A stretch of 64,000 nt of DNA, taken from Alteromonas sp. M12 (GTDB lineage: Bacteria > Pseudomonadota > Gammaproteobacteria > Enterobacterales > Alteromonadaceae). The stretch lies in NCBI RefSeq assembly GCF_037478005.1, contig NZ_CP144164.1:4948783-5012782 (forward strand), given 5' to 3'. A program made the translations under genes and the position numbers. The notes under the pieces are model-generated. The model was given only the letters and a program-made list of their open reading frames with translations. It was not told the origin of the DNA and did not search any database. This document shows positions 45,957 through 55,267 of the stretch, piece after piece (within the stretch, counting starts at the first letter, position 1; each line of letters begins with the position of its first letter).

Positions 45957-45993
45957 TATCTGAATAGTCATGGATTCTTCTATCCATGAACAC

Positions 45994-46490
45994 AGGGACT
46001 AAAGCCCCTGCTATAGGTTGAGGTAATTTAGGATTTGTAGCATGGGATTTATCCCATGGATTATTTTATCTATGTTTTCAGGGACTAAAGCCCCTCGCTA
46101 CAGATTGAGGTTGTTTTGGGTTTGTAGCATGGGATTTATCCTATGGATTATTTTATCTATGTTTACAGGGGCTAAAGCCCCTCGCTACAGATTGAGGTAA
46201 TTTTGGATTTGTAGCATGGGATTTATCCCATGGAGTATTTTATTTAAGTTTTCAGGGACTAAAGTCCATGCTACAGATTGAAGTAATTTGGGATTCGTAG
46301 CATGGGATTTATCCCATGGAATATTTTATCTAAGTTTTCAGGGACTAAAGCCCCTGCTACAGGTTGAGGTAATTTGGGTTTGTAGCATGGGATTTATCCC
46401 ATGGATTCTTTTATCTATGTTTTCAGGGACTAAAGCCGCTGCTACAGGTTGAAGTAATTTTGGGTTTGTAGCATGGGATTTATCCCATGG
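45994..46490. repeat. BIME-like array, six 86-bp units
   Basis: Each unit has a left element GGGACTAAAGCCCCTGCTAC (reverse complement begins GTAGCAGGGGCTTTAGTCCC) and a right element GTAGCATGGGATTTATCCCA. Both are GTAG followed by an imperfect palindrome, the REP design, with the GTAG heads facing each other. Left elements start near 45995, 46081, 46168, 46255, 46341 and 46426. Confidence 0.92.
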
Positions 46491-46570
46491 AATCTTTTAT
46501 TAAATGCATTTAAACCTTTTGATTGGTTGTTGCGACTTAGTTACATACCACAGCCAAACAAGAGAACCTT

Positions 46571-47359
46571 ATGTTTAAATCGAATCAATCTAAAATATTG
46601 TCTTTGTTATCACTCGCCGTTTTACTGGTGAGTTTTAATCTGTCTGCAAGAACTATTAATCAAAGTATTGATGCCCAAAGTGGTGGAACCTTATTTATAC
46701 GTACTGACGTGGGCCGTTTAATTATCGATACCCATAATCAAGATACCGTGCTTTTGGAAGTGGATATTGACGGTGACGATGCCAATGATTTAAAGGTTAC
46801 CCACGAAGCGAAAGGCAATACCGTAAATATTATTGGTAAAATGAATAAGCTTAAAAAGTGGGGGGGGAACAGAGATATTCGAGCTGAATTTAGAATTACC
46901 GTGCCTAAAAACTTTGATTTGGAATTACATACCTCTGGTGGCTCAATTGATATTGATGATCTGGTGGGAGATATTGATGCTCACACTTCAGGTGGCCATA
47001 TTAATGTTGGCAATATTACAGGTGATGTTGTTTTAAAAACATCCGGTGGCGCTATTAAGAGCAAAGAGATACACGGTGCAATTGACGCCCACACCTCGGG
47101 TGGCAGCATTCGTGTGACTATGACTAAGCAACCGAGTGAAGATGCGGAGCTTTCAACCTCAGGTGGATCTGTTACTGCCTATTTACTCGATACTATCGCG
47201 ATTGATATAGATGCTTCCACCAGCGGTGGCAGAGTCCGTTCTGAATTTGATGTGGATGGTCGAGTTAAAAAGCATTCTATTCGCGGTGAAATTAATGGCG
47301 GAGGTCCAACGTTGGAGTTGCATTCCAGTGGCGGCAGTATATCCATCAAAAAATTGTAA
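46571..47359 (+). CDS. DUF4097-type exported beta-repeat protein
   Basis: 262 residues: signal peptide (ILSLLSLAVLLVSFNLSA), then a right-handed beta-helix-like domain with about seven repeats of (H/S/A)TSGG (LHTSGGSIDID, AHTSGGHINVG, KTSGGAIKSK, AHTSGGSIRVT, STSGGSVTAY, STSGGRVRSE, HSSGGSISIK). This is the DUF4097/adhesin-like repeat. It probably sits in the periplasm or cell surface. Two halves of a REP array lie on either side. Function unknown. Confidence 0.85.
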   Translation: MFKSNQSKILSLLSLAVLLVSFNLSARTINQSIDAQSGGTLFIRTDVGRLIIDTHNQDTVLLEVDIDGDDANDLKVTHEAKGNTVNIIGKMNKLKKWGGNRDIRAEFRITVPKNFDLELHTSGGSIDIDDLVGDIDAHTSGGHINVGNITGDVVLKTSGGAIKSKEIHGAIDAHTSGGSIRVTMTKQPSEDAELSTSGGSVTAYLLDTIAIDIDASTSGGRVRSEFDVDGRVKKHSIRGEINGGGPTLELHSSGGSISIKKL

Positions 47360-47399
47360 TTGGGAATTTATCTTCTTGATTCTTCCATCTATTTTTACA

Positions 47400-47595
47400 G
47401 GGACTAAAGCCCCTGCTACAGGTTGAGGTTATTTTGGATTTGTAGCATGGGATTTATCCCATGGAGTATTTTATTTAAGTTTTCAGGGACTAAAGCCCCT
47501 GCTACAGGTTGAGGTAATTTTGGATTTGTAGCATGGGATTTATCCCATGGAATATTTTATCTAAGTTTTCAGGGACTAAAGTCCCTGCTACAGGT
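47400..47595. repeat. BIME-like array, second block (three left and two right elements)
   Basis: Continuation of the 86-bp array on the other side of the DUF4097 gene. Left elements start near 47400, 47486 and 47572, with the same GTAG-headed palindromes. Confidence 0.9.
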
Positions 47596-47880
47596 TTGGA
47601 TTATTTCGTTTTTTACCGTTGAAAAAACGCCTCAAAATTTGGGTTAATTTATTAACCTTCTGCTTATTTTATCTATTTTAAACTTTCGTTTATTCTCAAA
47701 AACTCTTCATTTTGTTATCAATCCAGTAAATTTCTTTAACAATTGTTCAATTAATTATTTAACTTAATCGCAACCACTAATTTAAAAATATTGTTATATA
47801 AAACAAGTAGTTAAATTATTTTAAAAGACAATAAAATGGTTTGTGAAATTAACCAATGAAAAATAATTGTTAATTAAAGG

Positions 47881-47928
47881 TTGACTAAATTACCCTTTTT
47901 AAAGAATATGCTCAAACGGTGAGCATAT
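47881..47928 (+). promoter_or_regulatory. Candidate promoter and operator of the polyol operon
   Basis: TTGACT (47881-47886), 17-base spacer, GAATAT (47904-47909). A perfect 9-bp inverted repeat ATATGCTCA-aacgg-TGAGCATAT (47906-47928) overlaps the -10, as expected for a repressor site. The SorC-type regulator at 55984 is the obvious candidate to bind it. Inference from position and symmetry. Confidence 0.6.
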
Positions 47929-48068
47929 GACCATATATCTTCATTGGCTCATTTATGTTTTTCATTGCCCATCAGTTTTGGCGAGGATTGAATGCTATTT
48001 TGGGAACAAAAACATTCAAAAAATTTAATTATTAAAAACTAATCAGTAACTAAATTAGAGAGTTCACA

Positions 48069-49505
48069 ATGTTTAAAAAAATTCATAAAACATCAGTTTT
48101 GTCGGCCAGCACAAAGGAAATTAATTTGTCCGATTCAAAAATCAACGGAACTGACGGCTTTCTCGAATCTAATTCTCGACCATTAGCATTTGGCAAGATG
48201 AGCCTGCTTGCAGCAGCTATAATGACCGCTTCTATCCCTGCTCATGTAAATGCAGCTGAATTCCTTGATGGCTTAGCTGAGGTAAATTTCTTAGCCATGC
48301 AAAATTATCAAGCTATTCAAGCCAAAGAAGGTGCATTTCGCCCAGTAGATGAAGTGCAATCTTCTGGATTCGGTCGAATTAGAGTTAACTTGATGTTTAA
48401 ATTCCATATCAACGAATACATTACTGCTGATGTTGATATTGCTGAAGAGCCTAATGATTTCGGTAATAACGGCGACAGAGATTTTTCTTTTCACCAAGAT
48501 TATGCGGGTATTGAGTTTGAACTTCTTGGTCTTTCAGGCATGGCTCGCGAAAATGCCAATTTAACCCTTCGTTTAGGTAATATCGGTGGTTCTCCCTTTC
48601 AATTTAAAGGTTTCCAAGATGGTGCTGATAACCAAGGAAATGCGCTAATTGGAAACGGTATAACTGATTACGCTACTGCAGAAAACGGTGCGCAATTGAG
48701 CTATAGCGAGACTTTAGATAATGGCATTATCAAGGCGTATAACGTTACCGGTCATATTACAACATCAAGTTTTGGCGAAGCTTTCCAAGAAGATAGAGGT
48801 TTCAACTACCGACTGCAAGGTACCTTAGAATTTGCTGGTGGTTTTAAAGCTGGATTGAATTTTCTACAAGCTAATCAAGGAGATCAACTCCGTTTTGAAA
48901 ATGGAATTGCCAGCCTTGATGGTTTAACCACTACTAACTACCGTTTTGGTGATGGTGAGAACTACAACTTCTCAGCTTCTCCTTCTAGCGAACGTGATAC
49001 CCATGTTGGTGTAATGCCAGGTCTTGACCAGTCTATTATGCAATTAAATTTGGCGTATCAACCTACACCAGAAACTAGCTTGATTTTCATGATCGGTAAA
49101 GCTAAAGACGACTATACTTTTGCTGATGCGGCAGGAAATGCAGTCGCCGGCATTACTTATTTCGGTGTAGATGGTATTGCTGATCCCACCGGAACAACAT
49201 TCGATTCAAATAGCGTAATTAAAGGTGAGTCATCTGTTAAATATTACACGTTTGAAGCACAGCACTACCTAATACCTAATAAATTCTACTTGGCTGCTCG
49301 TTATGCCGAAGCTGAAAATACTTCAGATCTTATTGAACAAACTGACAATACCGTTGAGCGTATTCAAGTAGCAGCTGGATACTGGTTCAACGATAGAACC
49401 CTATTAAAAGTTGAATATGTTGACCAAGACGAAGGTGCAAACTCAGGCGGTCAAATTGGTACTGGTTTCGACGGTTTCACATCTGAGATTTCAGTTAAGT
49501 TCTAA
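48069..49505 (+). CDS. Outer-membrane porin of the polyol operon
   Basis: 478 residues. An unusually long N-terminal region of about 43 residues precedes a normal signal (MSLLAAAIMTASIPAHVNAAEF); the start is supported by GAGAG upstream. The mature chain alternates amphipathic strands and ends EISVKF with a terminal Phe, as in beta-barrels. It is followed by the polyol binding protein 79 bases on, so it probably admits polyols across the outer membrane. The family is uncertain (OprP/DUF-type porin). Confidence 0.8.
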   Translation: MFKKIHKTSVLSASTKEINLSDSKINGTDGFLESNSRPLAFGKMSLLAAAIMTASIPAHVNAAEFLDGLAEVNFLAMQNYQAIQAKEGAFRPVDEVQSSGFGRIRVNLMFKFHINEYITADVDIAEEPNDFGNNGDRDFSFHQDYAGIEFELLGLSGMARENANLTLRLGNIGGSPFQFKGFQDGADNQGNALIGNGITDYATAENGAQLSYSETLDNGIIKAYNVTGHITTSSFGEAFQEDRGFNYRLQGTLEFAGGFKAGLNFLQANQGDQLRFENGIASLDGLTTTNYRFGDGENYNFSASPSSERDTHVGVMPGLDQSIMQLNLAYQPTPETSLIFMIGKAKDDYTFADAAGNAVAGITYFGVDGIADPTGTTFDSNSVIKGESSVKYYTFEAQHYLIPNKFYLAARYAEAENTSDLIEQTDNTVERIQVAAGYWFNDRTLLKVEYVDQDEGANSGGQIGTGFDGFTSEISVKF

Positions 49506-49529
49506 GTTATCTAGCGTAAATAAAAACGT

Positions 49530-49552
49530 CCCATTTAGCCTAGTTAAATGGG
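49530..49552 (+). promoter_or_regulatory. Intergenic stem-loop, porin/binding-protein junction
   Basis: CCCATTTA ... TAAATGGG with a 7-base loop and no T tract. It likely stabilises or attenuates the message between the porin and the binding-protein gene. Confidence 0.55.
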
Positions 49553-49584
49553 GCAAAAATGTTTGAAAATAAGGGGTACACCCG

Positions 49585-50892
49585 ATGTTAAAAAAATTAT
49601 CTATATTAGCTTCCGTCTGTATGACACTGAGCACAGTGGTAAGTGCTGAAACTATCACCATTGCTACTGTTAATAACGGTGACATGATTACGATGAAAGA
49701 GCTTAGTAGCGATTTCGAAAGTAAAAATCCAGGTATCAACCTAAAGTGGGTCACCTTAGAAGAGAATATTCTTCGCCAACGCGTGACAACAGATGTAGCC
49801 ACAAGTGGTGGTCAATATGACGTGATGACTATTGGTACTTATGAAGTACCAATTTGGGGAAATCAAGGTTGGCTTAAAGAGTTAGATAACCTTGGTGATG
49901 ATTACGATATTGAAGATCTTTTACCCGCTATCAGAAGTGGTTTATCGGTAGACGATAAATTATTTGCTGCGCCTTTTTATGGCGAAAGTTCAATGGTGAT
50001 GTACCGAACTGATCTAATCAAAAAGGCCGGTCTTGAGATGCCTAAAAAGCCCACTTGGGAATTTATTCGCAAAGCTGCAAAGGCGATGACGGATAAAGAA
50101 GCGGGCGTATATGGTCTTTGTTTACGCGGTAAAGCAGGTTGGGGTGAGAACATTGCTTTGATTACAGCTATGTCCAACTCATTCGGCGCTCGTTGGTTCG
50201 ATGAAAATTGGAAACCACAGTTTAATACTCAGGCTTGGCACGACACCTTGCAATATTATGTGGATGTGATGAATGAGTCTGGTCCTCCAGGATCATCAGC
50301 TAATGGATTTAACGAAAACTTAGCTTTATTTCAAACTGGGAAATGTGGAATTTGGATCGATGCCACTGTTGCTGGCGCTTTTGTTACCAACAAAACTGAT
50401 TCTGAAGTAGCCGATAAAGTTGGTTTTGCTCTTGCTCCTGATATGGGCTTAGGCAAACGTGGAAATTGGTTATGGGCTTGGACTTTAGCAATCCCTTCAA
50501 GCAGTAAAAAATCTGATGCAGCAATGAAGTTTATTAGTTGGGCAACGTCTAAACAATATTCGGCGTTAGTTGCTGAGAAAAAAGGTTGGGCGAAAGTTCC
50601 TCCTGGTACTCGCGCTTCTTTGTACAACAATCCTCAATACATGAGTGAAGCTCCTTTTGCACAAATTACGTTAGATTCAATTCAATCTGCAGATCCTGTA
50701 AATCCGACGGTTGATCCTGTTCCTTACGTAGGCGTGCAATTTGTTGCTATTCCTGAATTTCAAGGTATTGGCACTGCTGTAGGACAACAATTTGCGGCAG
50801 CACTGACTGGCCAAATGACGGTAAAGCAAGCGTTAGCAAGTTCACAACGTTTGGTTGAACGTGCAATGCGCAAGGCGCGTTACCCTAAGTAG
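49585..50892 (+). CDS. mtlE: Mannitol/sorbitol ABC transporter substrate-binding protein
   Basis: 435 residues: signal peptide (LSILASVCMTLSTVVSAE) then TITIATVNNGDMITMKELSS and VTLEENILRQRVTTDVATSGGQ, which match the MtlE/SmoE polyol-binding family. It is a periplasmic receptor of the cluster-D/F type. It is first of the importer genes, with permeases and ATPase following in the order E-F-G-K. Polyol specificity is inferred from the motif and the linked dehydrogenase. Confidence 0.92.
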   Translation: MLKKLSILASVCMTLSTVVSAETITIATVNNGDMITMKELSSDFESKNPGINLKWVTLEENILRQRVTTDVATSGGQYDVMTIGTYEVPIWGNQGWLKELDNLGDDYDIEDLLPAIRSGLSVDDKLFAAPFYGESSMVMYRTDLIKKAGLEMPKKPTWEFIRKAAKAMTDKEAGVYGLCLRGKAGWGENIALITAMSNSFGARWFDENWKPQFNTQAWHDTLQYYVDVMNESGPPGSSANGFNENLALFQTGKCGIWIDATVAGAFVTNKTDSEVADKVGFALAPDMGLGKRGNWLWAWTLAIPSSSKKSDAAMKFISWATSKQYSALVAEKKGWAKVPPGTRASLYNNPQYMSEAPFAQITLDSIQSADPVNPTVDPVPYVGVQFVAIPEFQGIGTAVGQQFAAALTGQMTVKQALASSQRLVERAMRKARYPK

Positions 50893-50908
50893 TTTTACTT
50901 AGTTTTGC

Positions 50909-50931
50909 GGGTAAGTGAACTACACTTACCC
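50909..50931 (+). promoter_or_regulatory. Intergenic stem-loop after binding-protein gene
   Basis: GGGTAAGTG-aacta-CACTTACCC, a perfect 9-bp stem without T tract. Stem-loops at this position commonly stabilise binding-protein mRNA so that it is made in excess of permeases, as known for mal-type operons. Confidence 0.7.
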
Positions 50932-50959
50932 ATACTTTCACTTGTAAGAGGTCTAGGTT

Positions 50960-51832
50960 ATGGCAACAACACAATCTCGTACTTTGGCTAGAATAATGTT
51001 ATTTCCATCAGTCATATTGTTGTTGGCGTGGATGATAGTGCCGCTGTGCATGACATTGTATTTCTCGTTTTTGGATTACAATCTTCTTATTCCAGGAAAC
51101 AATGAATTTATTGGTTTCCTTAATTACGAATTTTTTCTAACAGATCCAGCATTTATAGAATCGTTTTTTAATACTCTTTGGTTAGTCGGCGGTGTGTTGT
51201 TGATTACCATCTGTGGCGGAATAGGCTTAGCCATATTGTTGGACCAAGCAATTTGGGGTCGCAACTATGTACGTATAATGGTTTTAGCGCCGTTTTTCGT
51301 AATGCCTACCGTTTCCGCATTAGTCTGGAAAAATATGTTTATGAATCCGGTGAACGGATTATTCGCTCACTTTGCAAATTGGATAGGCGTAGCGCCTGTT
51401 GATTTTTTTGCGCAAATTCCTTTGCTGTCAATTATTCTCATCGTTTCTTGGCAGTGGTTACCCTTCGCAGCCCTCATTTTGTTGACGGCTATTCAGTCTT
51501 TAGATCGTGAGCAGTTGGAAGCGGCTGATTTAGACGGTGCGGGTCCTTTCAGTAAATTTTATTACATTGTTTTACCGCATTTATCACGGGCAATAACAGC
51601 CGTTATTTTGATAGAAACCATATTTTTACTGTCAATATTCGCTGAAATATTGGTGACCACCAGCGGTGGACCAGGATATGCCTCAACCAATATTACCTAT
51701 TTGATTTATACCCAATCATTGCTTCAATTTGACGTTGGAGGAGGCTCTGCGGGAGGTATTGTTGCCGTTATTATCGCCAATATAGTCGCTATTTTTCTAA
51801 TGCGCCTAATCGGCAAAAACTTGGAGGACTAA
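50960..51832 (+). CDS. mtlF: Polyol ABC transporter permease 1
   Basis: 290 residues, six helices, starting MATTQSRTLARIMLFPSVILL. The EAA loop is EQLEAADLDGAGPFSKFYYIVLPHL. It is the MalF/SmoF-type partner permease. AGAGGT lies upstream. It lies 67 bases after the binding-protein gene, across the stem-loop. Confidence 0.93.
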   Translation: MATTQSRTLARIMLFPSVILLLAWMIVPLCMTLYFSFLDYNLLIPGNNEFIGFLNYEFFLTDPAFIESFFNTLWLVGGVLLITICGGIGLAILLDQAIWGRNYVRIMVLAPFFVMPTVSALVWKNMFMNPVNGLFAHFANWIGVAPVDFFAQIPLLSIILIVSWQWLPFAALILLTAIQSLDREQLEAADLDGAGPFSKFYYIVLPHLSRAITAVILIETIFLLSIFAEILVTTSGGPGYASTNITYLIYTQSLLQFDVGGGSAGGIVAVIIANIVAIFLMRLIGKNLED

Positions 51833-51835
51833 ACA

Positions 51836-52666
51836 ATGGCTATTAATAGTAGTAATAAATCAAAAGTAATTTATACCGTTTTAGCCTGGACCATAAGTGG
51901 AATGATATTTTTTCCGATTTTATGGACATTAATCACCAGCTTTAAAACTGAAGCAGAAGCGATTTCAGCCAGTCCAAGTTTGTTTATGTTTGATTGGACG
52001 CTCGAGAACTATTCTGACGTATTAGAACGTTCGCCTTACTTTGACCATTTCTGGAATTCTGTGGTGATTTCTGTGGGGTCTAGTTTGTTGGGATTGTTAA
52101 TCGCTATCCCTGCAGCTTGGTCAATGGCGTTTGTGCAAAATAAGCGAACTAAAAACCTATTAATGTGGATGTTATCAACCAAGATGTTACCGCCAGTGGG
52201 TGTCTTAATTCCTATTTATTTGTTGTTCCGGGATTTTGCATTGCTCGATACTAAACTGGGTTTGGTGATTGTGATGACATTAATCAATTTGCCTATCATG
52301 GTATGGATGCTCTACACCTATTTTAGAGAAATTCCAAACGAGATCCTTGAAGCTTCGCGTATGGATGGTGCTGGAATTTTTGAAGAAATATTTCATGTGC
52401 TCTTGCCTATCGCGTTACCTGGTATTGCATCAACATTATTACTCAACGTTATTTTAGCCTGGAATGAGGCGTTTTGGACGCTCATATTAACAGCCGCCAA
52501 TGCTGCACCTTTGACTGCTTTTATAGCCAGTTATTCTAGTCCAGAAGGATTATTTTACGCCAAGTTATCAGCTGCATCAGCGATGGCCATTGTACCCATT
52601 CTCATATTGGGTTGGTTTAGTCAGAAACAATTAGTGCGCGGATTGAGTTTCGGCGCGGTTAAATAG
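51836..52666 (+). CDS. mtlG: Polyol ABC transporter permease 2
   Basis: 276 residues, six helices. The EAA loop is [23 protein letters not shown], and the end is [16 protein letters not shown], typical of the MalG/SmoG group. It starts 3 bases after the first permease, implying coupled translation. Confidence 0.93.
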   Translation: MAINSSNKSKVIYTVLAWTISGMIFFPILWTLITSFKTEAEAISASPSLFMFDWTLENYSDVLERSPYFDHFWNSVVISVGSSLLGLLIAIPAAWSMAFVQNKRTKNLLMWMLSTKMLPPVGVLIPIYLLFRDFALLDTKLGLVIVMTLINLPIMVWMLYTYFREIPNEILEASRMDGAGIFEEIFHVLLPIALPGIASTLLLNVILAWNEAFWTLILTAANAAPLTAFIASYSSPEGLFYAKLSAASAMAIVPILILGWFSQKQLVRGLSFGAVK

Positions 52667-52677
52667 GAGATTTAGAA

Positions 52678-53715
52678 ATGGGCAGCATTACCTTAAAACA
52701 AGTAACAAAAAGCTTCGGCGATGTAAATGTAATCAAGCCGTTAGACTTAGAAATTAAAGACGGTGAATTCATTGTGTTCGTTGGTCCATCTGGTTGTGGT
52801 AAATCAACGTTATTACGGATGATTGCAGGCTTAGAAGATACCACCAGTGGTAATATTGAAATAGATGGAAAAGACGCGACCAAAACACCACCAGCGAAAC
52901 GCGGTTTAGCGATGGTGTTTCAATCATATGCGTTGTATCCGCATATGTCGGTTCGTAACAACATTGCCTTTCCATTAAAACGAGCAAAAGTAGATCCTGC
53001 TGAAATCGAAGAAAAAATCGCGTCAGCAGCAAAGATTCTTAATTTAGGGGATTACCTAGACCGTAAGCCAGGGCAACTGTCAGGTGGTCAACGCCAACGT
53101 GTGGCCATTGGTCGCGCTATTGTGCGTCAGCCTTCGGCGTTCTTGTTCGATGAACCTTTATCAAACTTAGATGCATCTTTAAGAGTTAACATGCGTCTTG
53201 AGATTTCTGAATTACACAAGAGCTTAGCAACAACAATGATCTATGTAACCCATGATCAGGTTGAGGCGATGACAATGGCTGACCGTATCGCGGTATTTAA
53301 TGGCGGTGTAATTGAGCAAGTGGGTACGCCTATGGAGTTATATCAAAATCCAGTGAACCGTTTTGTTGCGGGCTTCATCGGCTCACCAAAAATGAACTTC
53401 ATTGATGTAAAACCTGTTGAGGGTGATCCAACTAGCAGCATAGGTGTTCGTCCAGAGCATTTGAAAGTAACTCAAGAACAAGGTTTATGGAGCGGAAAAG
53501 TAGGGGTTATTGAACACCTCGGTTCAGAGACTTTCCTGCATGTTCACGTTGACGGCGTTGGTACATTGACCATTAAAGACGATGGAGATTGTCCATTAAA
53601 ATATGGTGATCTTGTCAATCTCACCGCGTCACAAAATAAAATCATGCATTTTGATAAAGACGGTGTGACCTTAGCGTCCTTGTCTTGGGGCGATAATGCT
53701 GTAATCGCTAAATAA
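52678..53715 (+). CDS. mtlK: Polyol ABC transporter ATPase
   Basis: 345 residues: Walker [11 protein letters not shown]-loop [10 protein letters not shown], signature LSGGQRQR, Walker [13 protein letters not shown], switch YVTHD, and a C-terminal TOBE domain ([11 protein letters not shown]). It belongs to the MalK/UgpC/SmoK subfamily, which can also energise related sugar importers. It follows the permease by 11 bases. Confidence 0.95.
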   Translation: MGSITLKQVTKSFGDVNVIKPLDLEIKDGEFIVFVGPSGCGKSTLLRMIAGLEDTTSGNIEIDGKDATKTPPAKRGLAMVFQSYALYPHMSVRNNIAFPLKRAKVDPAEIEEKIASAAKILNLGDYLDRKPGQLSGGQRQRVAIGRAIVRQPSAFLFDEPLSNLDASLRVNMRLEISELHKSLATTMIYVTHDQVEAMTMADRIAVFNGGVIEQVGTPMELYQNPVNRFVAGFIGSPKMNFIDVKPVEGDPTSSIGVRPEHLKVTQEQGLWSGKVGVIEHLGSETFLHVHVDGVGTLTIKDDGDCPLKYGDLVNLTASQNKIMHFDKDGVTLASLSWGDNAVIAK

Positions 53716-53723
53716 TCTTTAGT

Positions 53724-53755
53724 GAGCTTAGGCGCCAATGTCCGCTCCTAAGCTC
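53724..53755 (+). promoter_or_regulatory. Intergenic stem-loop before the polyol dehydrogenase
   Basis: GAGCTTAGG ... CCTAAGCTC, a 9-bp stem with a 14-base loop, followed by GCATTTTAATG. It could be a partial terminator or processing site separating transport from catabolic genes. Confidence 0.6.
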
Positions 53756-53777
53756 GCATTTTAATGAGTAAATTTTT

Positions 53778-55241
53778 ATGGCAATTCAACTGTGCTATCA
53801 ATCACTTGAAGCATTACCAAATAATATAGGTAAACCCAACTATTCCAGGGATTCGTTGTCAGCAGGGATTGTACATATCGGAGTGGGTAATTTTCATCGT
53901 GCACATCAAGCTATGTATTTACACCAGCTGTTCAATTCTGGCGAAGCCTTAGATTGGGCAATTCGAGGTGCTGGTACTAAGTCTTTCGATGCGGTGATGC
54001 GCGATAAACTTCAACAGCAAGATTGGTTAACGACCGTTGTTGAATTAGATAGTAAAGGATTAACTGCGCAAGTTTGTGCATCAATGATAGATTTTATTGA
54101 AAATGATGCCGACAGCGTAATCCAAGCCTTGAGTCACAGTGAAATACGCATAGTGTCGTTAACGATTACTGAAGGCGGTTATTTCATGGATGACAAAACT
54201 GGTGGATTTAATCTCAGTGACCCCGAAATTCAGCTGGATATAAACAACTTCAGTAAACCCAAAACGGTGTTTGGCATAATCATTAAGGCGCTACAACATC
54301 GCCGTGATAATCATATTGCACCATTTACTGTTATGTCATGTGACAACATTCCTCACAATGGTTTGGTTACCAAACGTGTAATTTCGCAAATGGCCAGTGA
54401 AATCGATCAAGGATTGGCAGATTGGATTGCTGATAAGGTTTCATTTCCCAACTCAATGGTAGATTGCATTACTCCGGCTACGTCTAATTTGGAACGAGAA
54501 AAACTGACAGATTTGTTTGGAATCACTGATAATGCGCCGGTATTTTGCGAACCTTTCCGTCAGTGGGTAATGGAAGATGACTTTGTGAATGGTCGTCCGC
54601 CATTGGAAAAGGTAGGGGTCGAGTTTGTTGAGAATGTCGAACCTTTCGAATTGATGAAATTGCGTATCCTCAATGGTGGTCACGCCGCCATTGCTTACCC
54701 TGCAGCTCTTTTAGGTATTCATTTTGTGCATCAAGTGATGGCAAACCCGTTGATTGGACAATACCTTAAAAAATTAGTGAGTGAAGAAATCATTCCTACG
54801 CTAAACCCAGTACCTGGAGTCGATTTTAATCAGTATTTTTCACTCATCGAATCGCGCTTTTCGAATCCAGAGGTAAAGGATACGGTTCCTAGATTGTGTC
54901 AGGACGCTTCCAATCGATTACCAAAATTTATTTTACCCATTATTCAAGCCAACTTAAGTCAAGGAAACGACTGTAAAGGGTTAGCATTGGTAATTGCATT
55001 ATGGTGTCGTTTATGTGCACAAGGAGGAGATCCAGATAGCCCTATAACGATTCAGGATCAACAAGCTAATAGACTGATAAACCAAGCAATATTAGCTAAG
55101 GATAATCCATCTATATTTTTGCAAATGCATGATATATTTGGGACACTTGGGAGCCAAGATACCTTTATTCGAGATTTTTCAAATTGGTTGAACATGCTCT
55201 GGGATGTCGGTACTTCTAATACCTTAAAACACTACTTGTAG
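53778..55241 (+). CDS. mtlD: Mannitol 2-dehydrogenase (long-chain polyol dehydrogenase)
   Basis: 487 residues. NAD-binding VHIGVGNFHRAHQAMYLHQL, then VVELDSKGLTAQVCAS, the catalytic KLRILNGGHAAIAYPAALLG (Lys, Asn, His) and the IPHNGLVTKRVISQMA motif. It oxidises mannitol to fructose, or a related polyol (sorbitol, arabitol). Cytoplasmic. It is next in line after the importer, so imported polyol would be oxidised directly. Confidence 0.93.
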   Translation: MAIQLCYQSLEALPNNIGKPNYSRDSLSAGIVHIGVGNFHRAHQAMYLHQLFNSGEALDWAIRGAGTKSFDAVMRDKLQQQDWLTTVVELDSKGLTAQVCASMIDFIENDADSVIQALSHSEIRIVSLTITEGGYFMDDKTGGFNLSDPEIQLDINNFSKPKTVFGIIIKALQHRRDNHIAPFTVMSCDNIPHNGLVTKRVISQMASEIDQGLADWIADKVSFPNSMVDCITPATSNLEREKLTDLFGITDNAPVFCEPFRQWVMEDDFVNGRPPLEKVGVEFVENVEPFELMKLRILNGGHAAIAYPAALLGIHFVHQVMANPLIGQYLKKLVSEEIIPTLNPVPGVDFNQYFSLIESRFSNPEVKDTVPRLCQDASNRLPKFILPIIQANLSQGNDCKGLALVIALWCRLCAQGGDPDSPITIQDQQANRLINQAILAKDNPSIFLQMHDIFGTLGSQDTFIRDFSNWLNMLWDVGTSNTLKHYL

Positions 55242-55267
55242 TAATTTTCTTAACTGGTGACACTATC

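Larger units (their letters stand above)
47360..48068. other. Intergenic region with REP units and porin promoter
   Basis: About 710 bases: REP units to about 47595, then an AT-rich stretch with the palindromic operator and a -35/-10 candidate at 47881-47928, followed by 140 bases of leader before the porin. No gene seen. Confidence 0.65.

Noticed and set aside
45994..47595. Possible CRISPR array from regular 86-bp repeats
   Set aside because: The segments between palindromes are themselves nearly identical from unit to unit, elements are GTAG-headed inverted pairs, and no cas genes are present. They fit REP/BIME better.
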